Origin: a virus
Virus record (IMG/VR): IMGVR_UViG_3300010883_000007
Span: 40,453 to 104,452 of that record
Length of the DNA stretch: 64,000 nt
Reading direction: 5' to 3' (one strand)
Part shown: positions 9,058-16,720 of the stretch, piece by piece
Position numbering within the stretch: the stretch's first letter is position 1
How the letters are laid out: each line of letters begins with the position of its first letter
Notes under the pieces: model-generated
Database searches by the model: none
What the model was told of the DNA's origin: nothing
What the model saw: the letters and a program-made list of their open reading frames with translations, nothing else
Program-made: the position numbers and the translations under genes

Positions 9058-10338
9058 CTAAAAGTCCAAACGAACCCGGAAGGTGAGATCCCGCTCATCG
9101 TTCTTCTCAATAGGTCTAGAGAGTTTTGCAACTGCCAGTAAATTGCCGAACTCATCATGGAGGCCAATCGTTGTTGGGAAGGAGAACGATCTCTGTGTGT
9201 CCTGTCCCTGGTCGATCACTCGAACGCGACCGGATGAATTTGTGTACGTTGGGTTCGTAGAGAAGTTGAACTCATCTGCGGTCGCCCTGCAGAAGACCAG
9301 CGTTGAATTAATCATTGTGATATTCTGGAAGGTCATCGCTGTCAGGGTTCCCGAGGAGAATCGGGTGGTTGAGAGGTGGTTGATAATATCATCGATTGAC
9401 GCTGACACAACAAAATCTGGGATGTACTTCGCATTAGGATTACCCGAGAAGATTGACTTTGTAGCGTCAGCAACATTCTCAAAGCCGTGGCCTATTACCA
9501 TCGTTCCGGTGGCTAGAAGTCCGTCAGGTGAATACTGATTCATTGCCTTAATGACTCCGGAGACGTGCTGGGTACCCGATATCACCTTTGCGAGGTCGAG
9601 AAGCACTGTTCCATGATCGTAAAAGATCAGGCCGACTCGTCGGGCTGTGTTGGATGCGGCGACAATGTTCGCGACGTCGCCGCCGAATACTCGTCGAGTG
9701 TTGGTTGCAGCTCCAATGTCTGTAAAGATCACTGACCCCGACTCGCTGGTGATGTTCAGTGTAGGCCGAGGTGGGTGGTTGCCCGTCTCAGTGGCAGTCA
9801 TCGTTCCTGTCTGATAGAAACGCATCGCAAAGGTCTCTTTCTTGATCTTGTCCCTTGCAAATAGGCGTTTGAAGGAGACAAACATGGCCTCGTCGATCCG
9901 ATCACCCACGTCTGTGGACCCAACTGGCGAATAGAAGGCTGAATCTCCATTACCCAAGAGTGCCTGAGCGTACTGCTTGTATATATCCACCTTCTCTCTC
10001 ATCATTACTGAGCTCGATGCGAACAGAAGTTTTCCTGCGGAGTCTTGCCCTGTGGAAGCATTAGTTACTGTTGTTCCGGATGCATGGAGCCCCACAGTCA
10101 GGTCGAAGATTGGGTTGGCAGTTTGTAGCGAGAAGTCCTGATCATTTACTGTCTGGAACAGCGAAGAGGTTACTCCTGGGCCCACGCCTCCTGTAACAAA
10201 GACTTGGTACGCGCGGCGCGTCTGTGATCCAGATATGTCCTCTTGAATAATATCGACAAGCTGATTCAGCGTTGAGCGTCGGACCTTGATGTCCTCAGGT
10301 TGTATTCTCTTAAAGCTTCCACCTGTTAATTGTGGCAT
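9058..10338 (-). CDS. Virion protein, probable tail or baseplate appendage
   Basis: A protein of 426 residues opening MPQLTGGSFKRIQPEDIKV. The N-terminal two thirds describe a soluble beta-rich protein (VGLIFYDHGTVLLDL; TFQNITMINSTLVFCRA). The C-terminal part with CRATADEFNFS, NPTYTN and the closing strand FRVRLDF is shared with the C-terminus of the following gene, 5336-9019. A pattern of Cys-Arg-Ala, then SxNPTY, then GLHDEFGNLLAVAKLSRPI is familiar to me from structural proteins of T4-like phages, but I cannot attach a proven function. There is no membrane segment. It is separated from its downstream partner by 38 bases and from its upstream neighbour by 18 bases, so the two are probably made together and may occupy equivalent positions in the particle. 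Confidence 0.72.
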   Translation of the reverse strand: MPQLTGGSFKRIQPEDIKVRRSTLNQLVDIIQEDISGSQTRRAYQVFVTGGVGPGVTSSLFQTVNDQDFSLQTANPIFDLTVGLHASGTTVTNASTGQDSAGKLLFASSSVMMREKVDIYKQYAQALLGNGDSAFYSPVGSTDVGDRIDEAMFVSFKRLFARDKIKKETFAMRFYQTGTMTATETGNHPPRPTLNITSESGSVIFTDIGAATNTRRVFGGDVANIVAASNTARRVGLIFYDHGTVLLDLAKVISGTQHVSGVIKAMNQYSPDGLLATGTMVIGHGFENVADATKSIFSGNPNAKYIPDFVVSASIDDIINHLSTTRFSSGTLTAMTFQNITMINSTLVFCRATADEFNFSTNPTYTNSSGRVRVIDQGQDTQRSFSFPTTIGLHDEFGNLLAVAKLSRPIEKNDERDLTFRVRLDF

Positions 10339-10356
10339 TGTTTATCTTACCTCTAC

Positions 10357-11073
10357 TTACGCTGTGGGTCTTGTAATGGTCACAGTGAAGTCCTTTCGGT
10401 ACCCCGACTGATTACCCACCACTGCAACAACGCTTGTGATTGTATTCTTGTCCCCGAGATTTCCGTAAATTGTAAAAATTGTGTCATCGAGGCCTGGTTG
10501 AAGAACTAGGTTAAATCTCACCTGGGCTCCGTTCTTATTGTTGACCCCGGTCTGCTCAACAAGATAGGATGATATCCTCGTTGTGGACTCAATATTAAAG
10601 GGTGACCGCCCCTCCACAGCCAGAAATCTATCAGGTGTCATAACAATAAAGGAGGTGTCTGAAACACCCTCAGGAATTCTGGTCTCGCCTTCAATTGTCT
10701 GCTCAAACACCACTTCACGGGAGGAATTATTGCTTGTATTAAATGCTACTGTGTTTCCGGTGAGGCCCGCTGTCCCCTGCAGTGACACAGTTGGAAGGTT
10801 ACGAACCGTTGGGTCAGGAAGGCTCAACATGCGAAACTTCTGCGCAATACCCGACTGTGTCTGGGCTTCGAAGATCGGCGTGTTCTTAATGATCTTCTCC
10901 TTACCCACAGTCCTTCCAAACTTTTCGATAATGGTGTAGTCGATCTCATCGTCTGACAGAGAGAAGAAAGATATCATAAAGTCGCCCTTGTTAGCCGCCA
11001 AAAATTCTCTTCCGATATCTGTCAGGACAGCATCAACAATAATGTTATTGGTTGAATGATCAAGGAATCCCAT
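10357..11073 (-). CDS. Virion-associated protein with N-terminal TDxGR module
   Basis: A protein of 238 residues. The ATG at 11073 is preferred over an upstream GTG because GGGGAG stands 8 bases before it and the product then begins with the compact motif MGFLDHSTNNIIVDAVL. Residues 13-45 (VLTDIGREFLAANKGD, then FFSLSDDEIDY) resemble the N-terminus of the 313-residue product of 19719-20660 (IITEQGREQAANGE, then TFSDRDTFY), so the two are paralogous there. The rest is beta-rich (YGNLGDKNTITSVVAVVGN). There is no enzyme motif and no membrane segment. It sits in the middle of the virion block with a 158-base leader that contains a small open frame and a hairpin. The role is probably structural; no closer call is justified. 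Confidence 0.7.
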   Translation of the reverse strand: MGFLDHSTNNIIVDAVLTDIGREFLAANKGDFMISFFSLSDDEIDYTIIEKFGRTVGKEKIIKNTPIFEAQTQSGIAQKFRMLSLPDPTVRNLPTVSLQGTAGLTGNTVAFNTSNNSSREVVFEQTIEGETRIPEGVSDTSFIVMTPDRFLAVEGRSPFNIESTTRISSYLVEQTGVNNKNGAQVRFNLVLQPGLDDTIFTIYGNLGDKNTITSVVAVVGNQSGYRKDFTVTITRPTA

Positions 11074-11074
11074 C

Positions 11075-11149
11075 TTATTTCTCCCCTTGAGACTTTCCTG
11101 CACTCCACAGGAGTGAATGTTTAAGTACTCTATAACCTCTTGATATCAC
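11075..11149 (-). CDS. Possible 24-codon leader peptide before the TDxGR virion gene
   Basis: Within the 158-base gap upstream of 10357-11073 there is a frame starting GTG at 11149, with AGGAG exactly 6 bases before it. It has 24 sense codons (begins MISRGYRVLKHS) and its stop ends one base before the ATG of the next gene. The good ribosome binding site and tight coupling are visible in the sequence; whether it is translated is unknown. It could be a true micro-protein or a translational coupler, or chance. Confidence 0.3.
   Translation of the reverse strand: MISRGYRVLKHSLLWSAGKSQGEK
11101..11115 (-). other. Small perfect hairpin in the gap before the TDxGR virion gene
   Basis: CACTCC-TGT-GGAGTG forms a 6-base-pair stem with a 3-base loop. 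No U-run follows, so it is not a classical terminator. It lies inside the possible leader frame, 28 bases before the start codon of the next gene, and could pause ribosomes or mark an RNA-processing site. Confidence 0.35.
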
Positions 11150-11231
11150 GCTATTCTCCTAAACGCTTGCAGATAAGTATAATGAATATTAGCTAGACCG
11201 TAAACAGTATCTGCTGATATGAATCTTATCC

Positions 11232-13046
11232 TCATCGTCGCACACGACGCTGTGTCTGTCGATCTCTGAGGTTTATTGTCACTGTTCGAGCCTTCTGCCG
11301 GTCCACATTGATTATCTGGAATTTGTAAAGACCCTTGTCTCTGTCCGTTGCCAGAAGCTTTAAGTCCTCACCATGTTCGCCTCGAACTGTTAAGTATTCA
11401 GGATCTAGATAAATTCGCATGCTTTGATGACCGCTGTCCTTCATAACGTCCTCGGTTATCCTATTTGTCGTGATATTTTTCGAAAGAGTTGGACTCACAA
11501 ACATGTTGGGATACTGCTTAGGAGCGCCCGGTCTGGATATATTTTCTAACTTGAGAGAGTTGGTCATCCTGTCAAAGTACACTCTTGTTTGTGCACCGTA
11601 ATTGGATGTAAGGCTGTGAGCATCAATTGAGCACACTGTGTAGATAAAGTCGCTGTCCCTATCAAAATCAGCGTCAATAAAGTAGGTTCTGCTTCCAGGG
11701 AGCATATGATTTATACTCTCATCGACTGATTCGTTGGTATGTGACTTAATCTCAGAGTCATCAAAGTCAAGCTGCGCAATTATTGTAAAAGGCTCTTCTA
11801 TGTTTTTTCTACGAAAAACCTGGAACTTCTTAACATCTCGCTGGGATGATACTGGGAACTGCCAATTGATGTTTAAACCTGAGGACTCGGGCATGTAGTA
11901 GTAGAAAATGCCATCAGGCTCTGGGGGCGGCACATGTTCAACACACTGGACCACCACTTGTGGGCTTGGGCGGGACTTGACTAAAGCCCGTGCGAGATAA
12001 GTTCCTGCAGCCCTTCGACGAGTGGCATTCTGCCAATATGTTGCTTCAACAATAAACACAGCGCTGACAGTGTATGCGTACGACATACCGTATTTTAACT
12101 TGGAATCAATTGCGCTGGACACATGGGAGCCATTCATGTACATCCTCGTCTGTCTTCCTCGTGTGCCGTCAGAAAGTATCTCGTACTTGTCAATTACATA
12201 GCCTACAGCGCCTACTTCTGGTAGGCGAGAGTGTGTCACAAGAAGCTCTTGAAAGGTCCTTAAGTTTGGATCATAATCTACATCAATGTTTATCTCAGAA
12301 TTTGTATTCTGTCTGGCACTGCCCTGTCTTCTTACTAAGTAATCTGATCTCAATCCCTGTGATATCCCTGAGGCAGCTAAGGGATTGGCATACATCTGTC
12401 GGCTTATGTCGCCCAAAAATCTCTCGTCTGATTTCACTGTGAAACGAAAGTTAGACTGACTGGCTAGTGTGTCAGTCACTATCTTCTCTCCCACCTCGTT
12501 AACAAACGCAATTCCCTGCTCCTCCCGATCCAAAAGCAGCTCAAGAATTTGCTCCCCGGGGACCTCGTCAGGTGTTAGCGCGTTGATTGCCTCAGCGATC
12601 TCTGTCTGAGATGCACTTCCCTCTAGAGACGCATCTTTAACCCGATCCCTCATAAACTCATCCAATAGATCCTGCAGGCGGCGCTTAATGCCTGTGTCCT
12701 GAATTGTCATTCGCTTTTGAAAGGGAATCGAGATCTGATCCTCTGCTTGAATTCTGTATCTGTACTTCTGAACAAGGCCACTTCGTGCCTCAGCGTCATA
12801 CCGCCCATGATTAACTCGAATGGTTGGCCAATCAAGTCGAATGTATCTGGGCACTGTCTTTTCCGTTGTTTTATTGTCTATCAGCGCTTGTCGGCTCTCT
12901 GTTACCTCTCCGTAGGCAGCAGTAGCGCCAGAATCACTTACCTTCTCGTCTTTTACGAAAAAGTTATAGACAAAATTTGCTGTTATGCGAACTGGATCCG
13001 GAAAATTTGCGACACAGATCTCTTTAGATGGATAGCTCTCAGACAT
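11232..13046 (-). CDS. Virion protein with probable fibronectin type III-like segments
   Basis: A protein of 604 residues. Its middle reads like paired Ig or fibronectin-type beta-sandwiches: KLKYGMSYAYTVSAVFIVEATYW, followed by GLNINWQFPVSSQRDVKKFQVFRR, and a later pair-like strand SDFIYTVCSIDAHSLTSNYG. The N-terminus is mixed helical (residues 130-180, a LLDEFMRDRVKDASLEG stretch). No enzymatic motif or membrane segment is visible. It lies directly after the 1220-residue gene, 11 bases apart, and the 996-residue gene two positions upstream has similar sandwich-like strands. I infer a tail or baseplate component. I do not recognise a T4 counterpart. Confidence 0.72.
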   Translation of the reverse strand: MSESYPSKEICVANFPDPVRITANFVYNFFVKDEKVSDSGATAAYGEVTESRQALIDNKTTEKTVPRYIRLDWPTIRVNHGRYDAEARSGLVQKYRYRIQAEDQISIPFQKRMTIQDTGIKRRLQDLLDEFMRDRVKDASLEGSASQTEIAEAINALTPDEVPGEQILELLLDREEQGIAFVNEVGEKIVTDTLASQSNFRFTVKSDERFLGDISRQMYANPLAASGISQGLRSDYLVRRQGSARQNTNSEINIDVDYDPNLRTFQELLVTHSRLPEVGAVGYVIDKYEILSDGTRGRQTRMYMNGSHVSSAIDSKLKYGMSYAYTVSAVFIVEATYWQNATRRRAAGTYLARALVKSRPSPQVVVQCVEHVPPPEPDGIFYYYMPESSGLNINWQFPVSSQRDVKKFQVFRRKNIEEPFTIIAQLDFDDSEIKSHTNESVDESINHMLPGSRTYFIDADFDRDSDFIYTVCSIDAHSLTSNYGAQTRVYFDRMTNSLKLENISRPGAPKQYPNMFVSPTLSKNITTNRITEDVMKDSGHQSMRIYLDPEYLTVRGEHGEDLKLLATDRDKGLYKFQIINVDRQKARTVTINLRDRQTQRRVRR

Positions 13047-13057
13047 ATGTCACTTTC

Positions 13058-16000
13058 CTAACCCACCAGGTCAACTTCACAGTAGTATCCATTGATGTCT
13101 CCTTTCATCCAGTTTTTATAATAGTGTTGACGAACTTGCCACTGGGTGTGGCGCTGTGCGAATCCAGCGTAATCCCGAGACTCGATCATGATATTAAAGA
13201 TTCTATCAAACTGAGAGGGGCTTAGGACACGTTCACGGCGGAGACGAGGTGTTAAGAGGCTTGATTTAGAAAGCATTAACCCTGCTCGAAGAGAATCTTT
13301 CTTTATCTCTGGAGGCTTTCGGGTTGTTATCGTCGTTCCAAACTCATTGCGGGTGCGCTCCCATCGTGATCTCAACATATGAGACAAAGTCGAACCGGTC
13401 TGGCACTTCAAATAGTCTACACCATTAACACGCTCTTGCACAAATATTCTATTGAATGTTGTTCCTGTAATATCCAACAATTCAGCTATCTCATCCTTGC
13501 CAAGTAACTTACTCAATCTATCTCGTGTCTCTTTGTCTAACATGGGATTCAAGAGATTGCCCTGGAAGAGGAAATTCTTCTCATTTAACGGAAGACCTGA
13601 GACTTCGTAGATCATCAGCTCATACAGATGACTCTTCATGTGATTGTTGAGAATAGGCGCCACTGAGGGATCTTCTTTTCTTAGATCAGCCCCCAGATTA
13701 GCTGAGATTATTCTTCCTGATCGAATCCTATACCAGACAGATGTGTCGACAATGATCTGAAGAGATAGGGCTCCCTGATTTACCCCTTGTATCTCCTCAG
13801 ACACACGAATAGAATCTGGAAGAAGAAAGAGCTCAGTGTCAAACTGGAACTCTAGAGGAGTCCACGAAGAAAGGCCGGTGTGAAGCTCACTCACCCGGTG
13901 GACACGTATGCTAACACCTGATGCATCCGGATCAGCAAAGTCAACCGAGGCACCCCCGTCGCCGTCTAATACAGGACGTCGGAGTGCTCTCATCATTCCC
14001 ACAGGAAGGCCTACTGAAAGGACTATACCATCACCCGGGTATGTAATATCAGCAACGTGTGGCCCAGCAGCAAAGTTGTTCACAGCCAATCTCTGGGCTG
14101 GTGTTAATATCAAGTCGGACTCTAGTTGAGCTGCAGTTAAACTATTGGGGTCAGACCTCATCTTATCAACTAACTTGAGGCTCGTCTGATCTGGCGTTAA
14201 ATATTTGAGTGACTGACGTCCGGAAGGGCTCTTGGCTAGGCGGACCAGTGCTTCATGGACATCTGAGGTTAACTCAGAGTCCTCCTTCTGGGTAACTTCT
14301 GGATCAGATAGAGCACTGTAAACCTGACTTGATAAATCAGAGGCTCGGAGAATCTCATTGCCAGTAGCTTTCAAGAGAGACACAATCATCTTTATGAACT
14401 TTCGGTGATTTATTGCTGATGTCATCATGCTCGTCAGCTCATCGGCTACAACCTTTTGTGCACCCTTACCCAAGAATGATGTTGTTCTAGTTACAGACGG
14501 GACTGATGCTGATTCTCCACTATCTAGCCACATTGTATCTAGAGCTACACCTGACTGAGTTGTTAGAATCAGGGACTCCAGAAAGTCTCTTAATTTTCGA
14601 AAACTGGGTGGGTGCCATGCAATTGTACATCGGGGTGAGTGAGCCGCGGTCAGGGTCCGTCTGTACCCATATGGGTGATTAGTCTGATAATATATCTTGA
14701 AAAAGTGGCTTGAGAGAGACATTAGAATCTCTTGAACCACAGCTACGATCATATTATCATCCCACTTATTAAATCTCGTATAACCGCTCGCATCTAGATA
14801 AGAGGCAGAGGACTTCTCCCGCTGAGCCAGATTCATTGCCTCCCGCTGGAGCTCTCTAGCTATCTGGACCGGTGATTCCATAAGGCTCATATCATCCGGG
14901 TTGTCAGCAGATCTCATGTTTCCGACAGGAGCAAACTTTCCTGTTTTTGTCCAGCCCTTAGCTGCAGTAACGTTTGTGGTGATGGTTTGTGCAGAAACAG
15001 AGCTACCTATATTTGCTAACTGCCACTCTAAGGCATTGCCCCTGGCCATGTCAAATATAGCTTCAATATCATTTTGTGAAGCACCTAAATCTCCTGCCTG
15101 TGTTCTATTAGGCACATAACTCTTATCAGTTAACTGTTGATCAAACTCTTCCCTAAATCTCAGTGTTACACCCAACAGGCTCTCTCGGGCGGACACCTGG
15201 CCAACAGCTGTCCTTGCTCGATATGTGGCTGAGGTGTTGGAGGAACAATTAGCATAGAGGGCTGCTGAAGTATACGTTACGCGAGGAATATTGCCTGACT
15301 CAAATGTCTCAGACATGAATGAAGCCACTTTATGGAGCTCTGATAAACACCTTACTAGCACTCCCTGGGGAGTTAGCGGCATTTCTTTCTCACCCAATGC
15401 AAGAAGCTCTTCCAAGTAGTTGCTAACATCCTGTGTGGTATCAGATAATTTCGATGCGTAACTCATGTACGAATCAACGTGATTCCCACCGGGAAATCTT
15501 AGGGGGCCCTCGACAAAGAAGTCTGCACCCGATGTTAGGGTTTTCCCTGAGGCTCTCACGGGAGCTGCTTCAAAAGGTAGTACAGTCCTCTGGGCATTAT
15601 TCTGTGTCTCGTTCAGAACAATAAAGTCTGCCAAGCTTCCGGGTTTTGTTGTCATTGATGTGATGTCAATATTACTCACAGACGTCGAGATCCCAAGTGC
15701 ACCCAGCACTGGGTTTTCCTGAGTTACACCAAACCTATTTCCAATGGGCATTCCAGACAGACGACCTATGCCAGCTGAGACTGTTAGCTCATTAGAGAGC
15801 AGCGTTGCTAACACAAGGGCTCTATCTAAACCAGTAAGTGGGCCAGAAGAAATATTCCCCCCTGCGGTATTACCTGTTCCAGCACCCATGGGGGACTTTA
15901 TACCAGATCGATTCCCGATGTGTGCGCAATCTAACTGATGCCTTTGACCTGGAGGAGCAATGTGCCTGCTGGATAATCTTGTAGCACCGGGATCTGTACG

Positions 16001-16720
16001 GTGTTGCCCATGATCTATCATTGTTGGATAGACACCGGTTATTGCAGACGAAAGCTCCCGAAGAAGTGTTGCGTAGGTCTTCGAATTAGAAAAAGCCCTG
16101 ACAGTCTGCCCCTGGAATCCACACCAAGACTCTAGAAGCTCGTCTACAGTGCTTGGGAAGGTCGTTGATGCTGCCTCATCCGGGTCCAATCCCTCACTGA
16201 GAATATCTTTTGCTGACGCCATCAGTGTCTCTGAGTTTCCGCGGAGGTTCAAAACCTTGACTACTTCATCAATTGCGTATCTCACTGTTCTCAGCGACTC
16301 AATCTCACTAGTGAGTTTATCAGCCTCCTGGATCTGCTCTTCTGTTAGCTCAGTGTAGATTCCGTCGGGATCTTGATCCTGAATTGCCTTGAACCCAGAT
16401 TCAATCTGAGCGTATCTCAAACCGGCCTCGAATCTTCTACTGTCTAGGAGACTCAGCACAAGAGGCGCATCTGAAAATTCCGACATCTCTACAGAGGCTA
16501 TTATCTCAGGTCTTACAGCAGACATTGACATGTCTAGCAGATCTTTCACTGATGCGTTGGTCTCCAGATTTATTCTCTTGGGTGCAGTTACTGCCTGAAT
16601 CTGGGCTTCCGCGGGGAACGGCTCTATTTCAGAGTTGAGTCCTTCCACTTCGACATGTGGTTCTGGGGCATTATCCCTCTCATTCGAAACTGCACTTGAG
16701 TTTGGAAAACCTCGAGGCAT
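13058..16720 (-). CDS. Very large virion-associated protein, unknown function
   Basis: A protein of 1220 residues beginning MPRGFPNSSAVSNERDN. Residues 1-60 are acidic and proline-rich, probably disordered. What follows is largely helical (for example residues 100-180, with TEEQIQEADKLTSEIESLRTV), then a Gly-rich stretch near 270-300 (GAGTGNTAGGNISSG), then mixed domains. The C-terminal 250 residues include LDKETRDRLSKLLGKDEIAELL. I find no Walker, protease, lysozyme or nuclease motif by eye. Its start overlaps the stop of the 996-residue gene by one base, so the two are translationally coupled. Its neighbours are all structural. It could be an internal or baseplate protein, but this is inference from position only. 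Confidence 0.7.
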   Translation of the reverse strand: MPRGFPNSSAVSNERDNAPEPHVEVEGLNSEIEPFPAEAQIQAVTAPKRINLETNASVKDLLDMSMSAVRPEIIASVEMSEFSDAPLVLSLLDSRRFEAGLRYAQIESGFKAIQDQDPDGIYTELTEEQIQEADKLTSEIESLRTVRYAIDEVVKVLNLRGNSETLMASAKDILSEGLDPDEAASTTFPSTVDELLESWCGFQGQTVRAFSNSKTYATLLRELSSAITGVYPTMIDHGQHRTDPGATRLSSRHIAPPGQRHQLDCAHIGNRSGIKSPMGAGTGNTAGGNISSGPLTGLDRALVLATLLSNELTVSAGIGRLSGMPIGNRFGVTQENPVLGALGISTSVSNIDITSMTTKPGSLADFIVLNETQNNAQRTVLPFEAAPVRASGKTLTSGADFFVEGPLRFPGGNHVDSYMSYASKLSDTTQDVSNYLEELLALGEKEMPLTPQGVLVRCLSELHKVASFMSETFESGNIPRVTYTSAALYANCSSNTSATYRARTAVGQVSARESLLGVTLRFREEFDQQLTDKSYVPNRTQAGDLGASQNDIEAIFDMARGNALEWQLANIGSSVSAQTITTNVTAAKGWTKTGKFAPVGNMRSADNPDDMSLMESPVQIARELQREAMNLAQREKSSASYLDASGYTRFNKWDDNMIVAVVQEILMSLSSHFFKIYYQTNHPYGYRRTLTAAHSPRCTIAWHPPSFRKLRDFLESLILTTQSGVALDTMWLDSGESASVPSVTRTTSFLGKGAQKVVADELTSMMTSAINHRKFIKMIVSLLKATGNEILRASDLSSQVYSALSDPEVTQKEDSELTSDVHEALVRLAKSPSGRQSLKYLTPDQTSLKLVDKMRSDPNSLTAAQLESDLILTPAQRLAVNNFAAGPHVADITYPGDGIVLSVGLPVGMMRALRRPVLDGDGGASVDFADPDASGVSIRVHRVSELHTGLSSWTPLEFQFDTELFLLPDSIRVSEEIQGVNQGALSLQIIVDTSVWYRIRSGRIISANLGADLRKEDPSVAPILNNHMKSHLYELMIYEVSGLPLNEKNFLFQGNLLNPMLDKETRDRLSKLLGKDEIAELLDITGTTFNRIFVQERVNGVDYLKCQTGSTLSHMLRSRWERTRNEFGTTITTRKPPEIKKDSLRAGLMLSKSSLLTPRLRRERVLSPSQFDRIFNIMIESRDYAGFAQRHTQWQVRQHYYKNWMKGDINGYYCEVDLVG

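Noticed and set aside
13058-16720. Possible portal, protease or enzyme domain in the 1220-residue protein
   Set aside because: No diagnostic motif was found by eye, and the length and position fit a tail component at least as well.
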